Notes under the pieces: model-generated
The model's input: the letters and a program-made list of their open reading frames with translations, nothing else
What the model was told of the DNA's origin: nothing
Databases searched by the model: none
NCBI GenBank assembly: GCA_937872275.1
Contig: CALMSE010000338.1
Span: 1 to 7,988 of the forward strand
Origin: an uncultured Leucobacter sp.
Lineage (GTDB): Bacteria > Actinomycetota > Actinomycetes > Actinomycetales > Microbacteriaceae
Length of the DNA stretch: 7,988 nucleotides
Direction: 5' to 3'
Position numbers and translations under genes: made by a program
In this document: positions 1 to 5,809 of the stretch, piece by piece
Position numbering within the stretch: position 1 is the stretch's first letter
Layout: the number at the start of each line of letters is the position of its first letter

Positions 1-639
1 GAGCGCGGTCGCGCGCGCCAGCTCCTCGATCGTCGCGCGCCCGTCGGCGGCGAGCACGCGCGCCATCTCCTGCTCCTCGCGGCCGAGCGGCGGCAACTCG
101 ATCGCGCCCGTCGGCTCCCACGGCTGCCCGGTCTCGCGCAGCGCCGCGATCTGGTCGTCGTCGAGGATGCCCGGCAGCCACTGGTGGATCGCCTTGTAGA
201 GCTTGATCACGGTGGAGGTGTCGATGCTCGTGATGCCGGGCAGGGCGGGCAGTTCGTCGAGCAGCAGCGAGTAGCTGCGGGCGCGGTCGCCGAGGATCTC
301 GCAGATGCAGTCGATCTCGCCGGTGGTGAGGAAGGCGAAGACGGTGCCCGGGCGGTCGGCGGCGGCCGCCGCGGTGACCCGGTTCATGCCGGGCTGGCAG
401 CGCAGCTTCGCGATCGTCTGCTCGAGCACGCCGCCGCCGGGCAGCAGCGTGAAGCCGTGGATGATGACGCGGCCGCTGCGGACCAGCTCGACGCCGCGGG
501 CGGCGACGGTGCGCTCGGGCGCGCCGATCACCGAGGCGATCTGCCGCCAGCCGGCGCGGCCGTTGACCTGGAGTGCGGCGATGATGAGGCGGTCGAGCGG
601 GTCGGCCACCGTCACGGAGGGTGCCTGGGCGAAGATCAT
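1..639 (-). CDS. Lrp/AsnC-family transcriptional regulator, double-domain type (C-terminus cut by window edge)
   Basis: Reading the minus strand from ATG at 639 gives 213 codons without a stop up to base 1, so the gene continues outside the window. Residues about 12-57 form an AsnC-type winged helix-turn-helix (DPLDRLIIAAL, then WRQIASVIG and RTVAARGVELV). Residues about 72-150 look like the ligand-sensing RAM/AsnC domain. Residues about 185-213 (LGREEQEMARVL, then GRATIEELARAT) begin a second helix-turn-helix. This matches the long actinobacterial Lrp proteins, which carry two HTH plus two ligand domains and are typically above 300 residues; ordinary Lrp is about 150-160. Lrp-family proteins bind DNA as oligomers and usually sense amino acids or related small molecules. 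The gene is divergent from the transporter-amidase operon, so it is probably its local regulator (inference). A GTG at 666 is an in-frame alternative start adding 9 residues; neither start has a strong ribosome binding site, only a weak purine stretch at 648-654 before the ATG. Confidence 0.9.
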   Translation of the reverse strand, partial: MIFAQAPSVTVADPLDRLIIAALQVNGRAGWRQIASVIGAPERTVAARGVELVRSGRVIIHGFTLLPGGGVLEQTIAKLRCQPGMNRVTAAAAADRPGTVFAFLTTGEIDCICEILGDRARSYSLLLDELPALPGITSIDTSTVIKLYKAIHQWLPGILDDDQIAALRETGQPWEPTGAIELPPLGREEQEMARVLAADGRATIEELARATAL

Positions 640-663
640 GGCAGCATTCTCTGCCGATTCCTT

Positions 664-677
664 CACTTTTGCAAGTG
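664..677. promoter_or_regulatory. Inverted repeat CACTT-N4-AAGTG, candidate operator
   Basis: Arms CACTT (664-668) and AAGTG (673-677) are perfect inverted complements separated by TTGC. The site lies just upstream of the candidate plus-strand -35 element and just downstream of the likely minus-strand transcription start. A bound protein could therefore affect both directions. Lrp-family sites are short, degenerate dyads, so this is a reasonable operator candidate for the adjacent regulator, but five-base arms can occur by chance. Confidence 0.35.
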
Positions 678-678
678 T

Positions 679-708
679 TTGTTTCTTATTTCTAAGCTCA
701 TGTATAGA
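679..708 (+). promoter_or_regulatory. Candidate sigma-70-type promoter for the transporter-amidase operon
   Basis: TTGTTT (679-684) and TATAGA (703-708) are separated by 18 bases within the AT-rich island. Transcription would start near 715 and leave a leader of about 110 bases before the ATG at 825. The assignment rests only on resemblance to the consensus and on location. Confidence 0.4.
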
Positions 709-728
709 GTCATAGCTGATTCGATCAA
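701..728 (-). promoter_or_regulatory. Candidate sigma-70-type promoter for the Lrp-family regulator
   Basis: On the minus strand TTGATC (728-723) and TATACA (706-701) are separated by 16 bases, placing transcription start near 694 and a leader of about 55 bases before the ATG at 639. The -10 element overlaps the plus-strand -10 element, so the two promoters would compete or be co-regulated if both are real. Confidence 0.4.
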
Positions 729-780
729 CGACGACGAATTCCCGCTGCAGCGCTCAGGAACGTTGTCGCAAGGCCGGATC

Positions 781-801
781 ACGGTCGATCCCCCCGACCG
801 T
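781..801 (+). promoter_or_regulatory. Perfect 7-bp hairpin in the operon leader
   Basis: ACGGTCG (781-787) pairs exactly with CGACCGT (795-801) around a C-rich seven-base loop. It ends nine bases before the ribosome binding site at 811-816. It is not followed by a T-run, so it is not an intrinsic terminator. It could tune initiation or mRNA stability, or act at the DNA level as a protein-binding dyad. Confidence 0.45.
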
Positions 802-810
802 CCAGCATGA

Positions 811-816
811 AAGGTG
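811..816 (+). promoter_or_regulatory. Ribosome binding site deciding the lipoprotein start
   Basis: AAGGTG lies eight bases before the ATG at 825. The alternative ATG at 807 has only a C-rich stretch upstream and no purine-rich site. The start at 825 also gives a better signal peptide, beginning MKIRK. Confidence 0.65.
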
Positions 817-824
817 TTTGCACT

Positions 825-1844
825 ATGAAGATCCGGAAAATCGGCCTCGCGGGTCTGGCGGCCATCGCAGCCGTGACCCTCGCCGCCTGCAGTTCCCCCG
901 CCCCCTCCCCCTCCGACGGAGGGGATCAGCCCGCCGCCGACGAGGTCATCACCCTCCGCGTCCAGGCCCAGCCCTCGATCTCGGCCGAGCCGCTCTACCT
1001 CGGCATCGAACAGGGCTTCTTCGAGGAGGAGGGCATCGAGATCGAGATCGTCGACATCCCCGACGCCGCGGCCGGCTTCGCGGCGATCCAGTCGGATCAG
1101 CTCGACCTCGCCTTCGCCACCGCGATCTCGGTGATGCAGGCCACCCGCCAGAATCTGCCGCTCGTCATGGTCGCCCCCTCCGACGGCCTGAACCCCGCTT
1201 CCGAGGGGCTCCCGGTCGAAGAGGCCCGCAACTACACCTCCGTCGGCCTCTACGTCAGCCAGCAGAGCGGCATCACCGACATCTCGGGCCTTGCCGGCGC
1301 GAGCATCGCGGTGCCCGATCTGAAGAGCCAGGCCGACGGCACCATCACCTCGGTGCTGCACGAGGCCGGCATCGAGACCGATGGCATCCAGTGGCAGAGC
1401 CTCGGCTTCGTGCCGTCGGTCGCGGCGCTCAAGGACGGCACGCTCGACGCGGCGTTCCTGGTGGCGCCCTTCTCGATCGAGGCGGATCAGGCGGGCCTCA
1501 AGCGCGTCATGAACCCGAGCGTGGAGTTCTTCCCCCCGGGCACCGTGACCTCGGCGTGGATCGGCACCGAGTCGTGGGTCGAGAACAACCCCGAGGCCGT
1601 GGCGCGCTTCCAGCGGGCGATCGCGAAGTCGGCCGCCTGGGCCAACGAGAACCTCACCGCGACGCAGGAGCACGCCATCGAGCGTTCGGGCCTCACCATG
1701 ACGGCCGACGAGATGCCGAAGTCGTACTGGCCGACCGAGTTCAACCTCGATGACCTGAGGACGGTCGACGAGAAGCTCGTCGCCATCGGATTCTTCGAGA
1801 GCCCGATCGACGTCGACAAGCTGGTCGCCTCCAGCGCGGGCTGA
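825..1844 (+). CDS. ABC transporter substrate-binding lipoprotein, NMT1/SsuA-like
   Basis: This 339-residue protein is the ligand-capturing component of the importer encoded just downstream and would be anchored to the outer face of the cytoplasmic membrane. Residues 1-21 are a lipoprotein signal peptide: MKIRK, a hydrophobic stretch, then lipobox LAAC with the lipidated cysteine at about 22. A Ser/Pro-rich linker follows. The mature part has the NMT1/THI5- and SsuA/TauA-like pattern: an early strand with EPLYLGIEQGFFEEEGIEIEI, then DLAFATAISVM, ISGLAGASIAV and ALKDGTLDAAFL. Family members bind taurine, alkanesulfonates, nitrate, pyrimidine precursors, aromatic acids or other small anions, so the ligand cannot be named. 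Linkage to an amidase suggests an amide or small carboxylate (inference). An upstream ATG at 807 would add six residues but lacks a ribosome binding site. Confidence 0.92.
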   Translation: MKIRKIGLAGLAAIAAVTLAACSSPAPSPSDGGDQPAADEVITLRVQAQPSISAEPLYLGIEQGFFEEEGIEIEIVDIPDAAAGFAAIQSDQLDLAFATAISVMQATRQNLPLVMVAPSDGLNPASEGLPVEEARNYTSVGLYVSQQSGITDISGLAGASIAVPDLKSQADGTITSVLHEAGIETDGIQWQSLGFVPSVAALKDGTLDAAFLVAPFSIEADQAGLKRVMNPSVEFFPPGTVTSAWIGTESWVENNPEAVARFQRAIAKSAAWANENLTATQEHAIERSGLTMTADEMPKSYWPTEFNLDDLRTVDEKLVAIGFFESPIDVDKLVASSAG

Positions 1845-1858
1845 GCGGAGCGAGCATG

Positions 1859-1864
1859 AGGAGG
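1859..1864 (+). promoter_or_regulatory. Ribosome binding site upstream of permease A, unusually far from the ATG
   Basis: AGGAGG is a full-strength site but lies 14 bases before the ATG at 1879, longer than the usual 5-9. It also sits inside a tiny frame, ATG 1856 to TGA 1882 (MRRTVAAA), whose stop overlaps the permease start as ATGA. There is no alternative in-frame start between the site and 1879. Confidence 0.5.
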
Positions 1865-1878
1865 ACGGTGGCCGCAGC

Positions 1879-2670
1879 ATGAAGTCGGCAAGTCGAACCG
1901 GATCGTTCCCGGTCAAACCAGTGCTGTACGGTGCCCTGGGCATCGTCCTCCTCGTGGCCCTCTGGCAGTGGGGATCCACGCAGGTCTCGACGGTCTCGGC
2001 ACTGCCCTCGGTGCCGGTCGTCTGGGCCGCGCTCGTCGATCTGTTCGCGCAGGGATCCTTCTGGGTCGAGGTGCTGCAGACCCTCGGCATCGCCCTGCTG
2101 GGCTGGGCGATCGCCGCGGTGCTCGGCGTGCTGCTCGGCGTGCTGGTCGGCACCTCGAAGTACGTCTTCGCGGCGACCCGCGTGCTGCTCGAGTTCCTGC
2201 GCCCCATCCCGGCGATCGTCATCCTGCCGCTCGCCATCATGGTGCTCGGCCCCACCTCCGAGATGGGCGTCTTCCTCGTCGTGTTCGGCGTCATGCTGCC
2301 GATCACCGCGCAGACGGCGGCCGGCGTCGAGGCAGTCGACCCGGTGATGCGCAACACCGCCCGCTCCTTCGGCATGGGAGGCGGGGAGATCCTGTGGCGG
2401 GTCATCCTGCCGGGAGCCTCCCCGTACATCGGTACCGCGATGCGCGTGGCCGCCCCCGTCACGCTCATCATGACCGTCGTCGCCGGCATGCTCGGCGGCG
2501 CGCCGGGCATCGGCAAGTCGCTCACCGTCGCGCAGTTCGCCGGCCGCAACGACGACATCTTCGCCTACGTGCTCGTGCTGGGCTTCCTGGGCCTCCTCGT
2601 GCAGGGCCTGTCGGGCCGCACCGAGCGCAGGATCCTGCACTGGCACTCCGCCTACCGGAAGGAGGGCTGA
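1879..2670 (+). CDS. ABC transporter permease A (SsuC/TauC/NrtB-like, BPD type)
   Basis: This 263-residue integral membrane protein forms one half of the translocation pore. Hydrophobic segments are visible at about residues 17-31, 65-91, 110-125, 129-147, 190-208 and 226-243, giving about six helices as usual for this family. The cytoplasmic coupling (EAA) loop is intact at about 150-180: VEAVDPVMRNTARSFGMG followed by WRVILPGASPYI, with the conserved Gly at about 165. The family normally provides a homodimeric pore from a single gene; here a second, different permease follows two bases after the stop, so a heterodimer is likely. The C-terminal end (RRILHWHSAYRKEG) is basic and cytoplasmic-looking. 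The gene sits 34 bases after the binding-protein gene and supplies the ribosome binding site of the next gene within its last codons. Confidence 0.92.
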   Translation: MKSASRTGSFPVKPVLYGALGIVLLVALWQWGSTQVSTVSALPSVPVVWAALVDLFAQGSFWVEVLQTLGIALLGWAIAAVLGVLLGVLVGTSKYVFAATRVLLEFLRPIPAIVILPLAIMVLGPTSEMGVFLVVFGVMLPITAQTAAGVEAVDPVMRNTARSFGMGGGEILWRVILPGASPYIGTAMRVAAPVTLIMTVVAGMLGGAPGIGKSLTVAQFAGRNDDIFAYVLVLGFLGLLVQGLSGRTERRILHWHSAYRKEG

Positions 2671-2672
2671 TC

Positions 2673-3503
2673 ATGAGCGTCACCGACACCCGCGTGATCC
2701 GCACCGAGGCGCGCGCCAAGAAGGCGCGCAGCGACAAGCCGATCCTCATGACGCTGCAGATCGGCGTGCCGATCCTGCTGCTCGTCGCGTGGTGGTTCGC
2801 CTCGGCGAACTCCACCAACCCGTACTTCCCGCCGCTCAGCGAGATTCTCGTGCAGTTCCAGAAGATGTGGCTCTTCGACAAGTTCCTGAGCGACATCGTG
2901 CCGAGCATGACGAACCTCGTCGTCAGCTACCTCATCGCCGTCATCATCGGCCTGCTCCTCGGCATCCTGCTCGGGCTCGTGAGGCCGCTGTTCTGGATCC
3001 TCGACCCGATCGTGCAGTTCGTGCGCTCGATCCCGGCGGTCGCCCTGCTGCCCATCTTCATCGGGCTCATGGGCTTCGGCAACGAGGTGCGCATCTTCGC
3101 GATCGCGCTCGCCTCGCTCTTCCCGGTGCTCATCAGCACGATCGACGGCGTGCGCGCCACCGAGCCCCTGCTCCTCGAGACGGCGCGCGTCTACCGTCTC
3201 ACCCGGTGGGAGCGGCTGCGCCAGGTCTACATCCCCTCCGCCGCGCCGCAGATGTTCGCGGGTGCCCTCGTCAGCCTGCAGGTCGCGTTCATCGTGATGA
3301 TCACGAGCGAGATGATGGGCGCCGCCCGCGGCATCGGCGCGCTGACCCTGCTCGCGCAGAAGAGCTTCGAGGTGAAGGCGATGTGGGCGGGCATCATCCT
3401 GCTCGGCATCCTCGGCTACCTGGTGAACCTCGTCTTCACCCTGGTGCGCCGTCGCGGCCTCTCCTGGTTCATCGGAGCCCAGAAGGCGGCGTCGGCCGAC
3501 TGA
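2673..3503 (+). CDS. ABC transporter permease B (SsuC/TauC/NrtB-like, BPD type)
   Basis: This 276-residue membrane protein is the likely partner of permease A. It has a charged cytoplasmic N-terminus of about 23 residues, then hydrophobic segments at about 24-43, 80-102, 104-130, 140-157, 195-212 and 236-257. The coupling loop runs from about 158 to 190 (DGVRATEPLLLETARVYRLT, then RQVYIPSAAP). At about residue 175 the position that is usually the conserved Gly of the EAA loop is Arg, unlike permease A. I believe some relatives also carry Arg there, so this may mark a subfamily rather than a defect. The start is well supported: AAGGAGG at 2659-2665 lies seven bases before the ATG. The two permeases are clearly related in architecture but divergent in sequence, so this is not a recent duplication. 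Confidence 0.92.
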   Translation: MSVTDTRVIRTEARAKKARSDKPILMTLQIGVPILLLVAWWFASANSTNPYFPPLSEILVQFQKMWLFDKFLSDIVPSMTNLVVSYLIAVIIGLLLGILLGLVRPLFWILDPIVQFVRSIPAVALLPIFIGLMGFGNEVRIFAIALASLFPVLISTIDGVRATEPLLLETARVYRLTRWERLRQVYIPSAAPQMFAGALVSLQVAFIVMITSEMMGAARGIGALTLLAQKSFEVKAMWAGIILLGILGYLVNLVFTLVRRRGLSWFIGAQKAASAD

Positions 3504-3553
3504 CCGGCCGCGCCCGAACGCAGACAGACCTCGCAACAGAGAAAGCACAGACC

Positions 3554-4390
3554 ATGTCGAATCCACAGCCCGCCGCAGCGTCGGCCCCCCAGCTCGTCAT
3601 CGAGCACCTCTCCAAGTCGTACACCGTCGGCGGCGGTCAGGTCGAGGTCATCGCCGACCTCACCTTCAGCGTGCAGGCCGGCGAGATCGTCTCCGTCGTG
3701 GGCCCCTCGGGCATCGGCAAGACGACCCTGCTGAAATGCCTCACCGGCCTGCAGTCCATCACCTCCGGCATCGCGACGATCGACGGCAAGCCGATCGACG
3801 GGCCCCCCGAGGAGATGGCCCTCGTGTTCCAGGAATACACCCGTTCGCTCATGCCGTGGCTCACGGTCGAGAAGAACGTCAGGCTGCCGCTCAAGCACCT
3901 GCGGCTTCCCAAGGCCGAGGCGGATCAGCGCGTGCGCACCGCCCTCACCTCGGTGGGCCTCGATCACGCGCTCGACCGCTTCCCCTGGCAGCTCTCGGGC
4001 GGCATGCAGCAGCGCGTCGCCATCGCTCGCGCCCTGGCCTACCGTCCCGAGGTGCTCGTCATGGACGAGCCGTTCGCCTCGGTGGACGCGCAGACCCGCT
4101 TCGAGCTCGAAGACCTGTGCCTCAAGATCCGAGACGAGTTCGGCATGACGATCCTGCTCGTGACCCACGACATCGACGAGTCGGTCTACCTCTCCGATCG
4201 CGTCGTCGTGCTGGGCCACCGGCCCGCGGTCGTCACGCGCATCCTCGACATCGCCCTGCCCGAGCCGCGCGACCAGATCACGACGCGCGCGCTGCACGAG
4301 TTCGCCGAGCTGCGCACGGAGATCTTCGAGCTGATCCGCGCGGGCGCGATCGTGACGCAGCCCGTCGCGACGGCGGAGGCGGAGCGGTGA
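3554..4390 (+). CDS. ABC transporter ATP-binding protein (SsuB/TauB/NrtD-like)
   Basis: This 278-residue cytoplasmic ATPase powers the importer. All nucleotide-binding motifs are present in order: Walker A GPSGIGKT at about 50-57, Q-loop Gln at about 93 (VFQEY), signature LSGGMQQR at about 147-154, Walker B EVLVMDEP at about 166-173 with Asp171 and catalytic Glu172, D-loop ASVDA at about 175-179, and the H-loop His at about 205 (VTHDID). It resembles nitrate/sulfonate/taurine importer ATPases in length and in the conserved DEPFASVDAQTR stretch. An N-terminal Pro/Ala-rich tail of about 12 residues precedes the domain. The ribosome binding site is weak (AGAAAG, about 3539-3544), and a 50-base gap separates it from permease B, the largest spacer inside the operon. 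Only one ATPase gene is visible, so it would act as a homodimer under a heterodimeric pore. Confidence 0.95.
   Translation: MSNPQPAAASAPQLVIEHLSKSYTVGGGQVEVIADLTFSVQAGEIVSVVGPSGIGKTTLLKCLTGLQSITSGIATIDGKPIDGPPEEMALVFQEYTRSLMPWLTVEKNVRLPLKHLRLPKAEADQRVRTALTSVGLDHALDRFPWQLSGGMQQRVAIARALAYRPEVLVMDEPFASVDAQTRFELEDLCLKIRDEFGMTILLVTHDIDESVYLSDRVVVLGHRPAVVTRILDIALPEPRDQITTRALHEFAELRTEIFELIRAGAIVTQPVATAEAER
4375..4379 (+). promoter_or_regulatory. Ribosome binding site deciding the GTG start of the amidase
   Basis: GGAGG lies seven bases before GTG 4387, inside the last codons of the ATPase gene. The GTG overlaps the ATPase stop as GTGA, a classical arrangement for translational coupling. Confidence 0.7.
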
Positions 4391-5805
4391 GCGACGAGCT
4401 GACCTGGCTGTCGGCGGGAGAGCTCTCCGCGCGCATCCGCCGCGGGGAGCTCTCGGCTCGTGAGGCGCTCGAGGCGCACTGGGCGCGCATCGACGAGGTC
4501 AACCCGGTGGTCAACGCCGTGATCTTCGAGGATCGCGAGGCGGCCGGGGCCGCTGCCGCCCGAGCCGACGAGCGGCAGGCGGCGGGGGAGCCGCTCGGCC
4601 CCCTGCACGGCGTGCCGATGACGAACAAGGACACGAACGACACGGCGGGCATGCCGAACACCTGGGGCTCGCCGCTGCTCGCCCACGTGGTGCCGGAGGA
4701 GGACAGCCTCATCGTCGCCCGGTTGCGCGCGGCCGGCGCGATCATGACCGGCAAGAGCAACGTGCCCGAGTTCGCGGCGGGGGCGCACACCTTCAACGAC
4801 CTCTACGGCACGACGACGAACCCCTACGATCCGAGCCGCAGCGCGGGCGGGTCGAGCGGCGGTGCGGCAGCGGCGATCGCCTCGGGCATCCAGCCCATCG
4901 GCGACGGGTCCGACATGGGCGGCTCCCTCCGCGTCCCGGCGTCGTTCTGCAACGTCCTCGGCCTGCGCCCGTCCCGGGGGCGCGTGCCCTCGCCGGGCCC
5001 GAACTCCTGGGCCTGGCTCGGGCGCACCGGCCCCATGGCGCGGGAGGTCTCCGATCTCGCGCTCATGATGAACGCGCTCTCGGGCCCCGATCCGCGGGTG
5101 CCGACCTCGATCGAAGAGCGCGGCGTCGACTTCTTCCGCGGCCTCGGAGACGGAGTCGCGGGCCTGCGCATCGGCTGGGCGCCGGACGCCGGGCTCGGCA
5201 TGCCCTTCGAGGCCGAGTCGGTCGCGGTCGCCGAGCGGGCCGTCGCCGCGCTCGCCGAGGCCGGGGCTCTGGTCGAGACCGTCTCGCCGAACATCGCCGA
5301 GGCCGACCTCGTGTTCACCGAGACCCGGGCCTTCGACTACGAGATGTCCTTGGGCGAGCTCGTGCGCGCCAACCCCGGCCGGGTGAAGCCCGAGGTCGTC
5401 GAGAACGTGGCGCTCGGCACGCGGCAGACCGCGGCGCAGCTCCGCGCGCTCGCCCTGGCGCGCACCCGCCTCGAGGGCGAGGTGCGGCGCTACTTCGACG
5501 ACTACGATCTGTGGATCACGCCGACCGCGCAGGCGCTGCCCTTCGATGCGGCGCTGCGCTACCCCACGGAGGTGGCAGGGGTGCCCATGGCCGACTACCT
5601 CGGCTGGATGCGCTCGGTGTGCGTGGTCTCGGCCATGGACGTGCCGGCGATCTCGGTGCCGGCCGGCTTCTCGCCGGAGGGCCTGCCCGTCGGCGTGCAG
5701 ATCGTCGCCGCGCACGGCGGCGACGCGCTGCTGCTGCGGGTCGCGAAGACGTTGGAGGACGCGATCGGAGCGGCCCGGGTGCACCCGGGACTCGGGAAGG
5801 GATGA
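4387..5805 (+). CDS. Amidase signature (AS) family amidohydrolase
   Basis: This 472-residue cytoplasmic hydrolase would cleave a carboxamide to the carboxylate and ammonia. The Ser-cisSer-Lys triad is complete: Lys at about 81 (GVPMTNKDTND), cis-Ser at about 156 in the Gly/Ser-rich motif SAGGSSGGAAAAIASG, and nucleophilic Ser at about 180 in GDGSDMGGSLRVPASF. The spacings Lys-Ser 75 and Ser-Ser 24 equal those of the well-studied family member FAAH (Lys142, Ser217, Ser241). Length is typical. The family includes malonamidase, aryl and aliphatic acylamidases, indoleacetamide hydrolase, allophanate hydrolase and GatA; sequence reading alone does not choose among them. GatA is unlikely, because no GatB or GatC is adjacent and the gene is embedded in a transport/CoA operon. 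Starting at GTG 4387 gives a normal N-terminus (LTWLSAGELSARIRRGELSAREALE). Confidence 0.93.
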   Translation: MSDELTWLSAGELSARIRRGELSAREALEAHWARIDEVNPVVNAVIFEDREAAGAAAARADERQAAGEPLGPLHGVPMTNKDTNDTAGMPNTWGSPLLAHVVPEEDSLIVARLRAAGAIMTGKSNVPEFAAGAHTFNDLYGTTTNPYDPSRSAGGSSGGAAAAIASGIQPIGDGSDMGGSLRVPASFCNVLGLRPSRGRVPSPGPNSWAWLGRTGPMAREVSDLALMMNALSGPDPRVPTSIEERGVDFFRGLGDGVAGLRIGWAPDAGLGMPFEAESVAVAERAVAALAEAGALVETVSPNIAEADLVFTETRAFDYEMSLGELVRANPGRVKPEVVENVALGTRQTAAQLRALALARTRLEGEVRRYFDDYDLWITPTAQALPFDAALRYPTEVAGVPMADYLGWMRSVCVVSAMDVPAISVPAGFSPEGLPVGVQIVAAHGGDALLLRVAKTLEDAIGAARVHPGLGKG

Positions 5806-5809
5806 CCGT

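Larger units (their letters stand above)
640..824. promoter_or_regulatory. Divergent intergenic control region
   Basis: This is the only substantial non-coding gap in the window, between the minus-strand regulator and the plus-strand operon. Bases about 660-725 are conspicuously AT-rich against a very GC-rich background, as expected where promoters melt. The gap contains candidate promoters on both strands, one short inverted repeat and one leader hairpin, listed separately. No thiamine (THI-box) riboswitch sequence was recognised in the leader, although the binding protein downstream belongs to the NMT1/THI5-like group. Confidence 0.7.

Noticed and set aside
715..806. Possible TPP riboswitch, because the binding protein is NMT1/THI5-like
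   Set aside because: The conserved THI-box elements (CTGAGA and the ACC-TTGAACCTGAT type core) are absent, and the leader has only one simple hairpin.
184..810. Plus-strand open frame of 208 codons covering the regulator and the intergenic region
   Set aside because: It is antisense to the Lrp-family gene, has Asp/Gly/Ala-rich low-complexity sequence, and reads through the promoter region.
807..824. Upstream ATG at 807 as start of the binding protein
   Set aside because: No ribosome binding site precedes it, whereas AAGGTG is well placed for ATG 825, and the shorter form has the more typical lipoprotein signal peptide.
663..2558. Minus-strand open frame of 631 codons opposite the binding protein and permease A
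   Set aside because: It runs antisense to genes with clear lipobox and permease motifs. Its protein is low-complexity Arg/Asp/Gly-rich text typical of shadow frames in GC-rich DNA, with no recognisable domain.
4417..4461. Repeated GELSAR at the amidase N-terminus (about residues 11-16 and 20-25)
   Set aside because: Two copies of a short helix pattern are common in this part of AS-family proteins; it does not indicate a tandem duplication.
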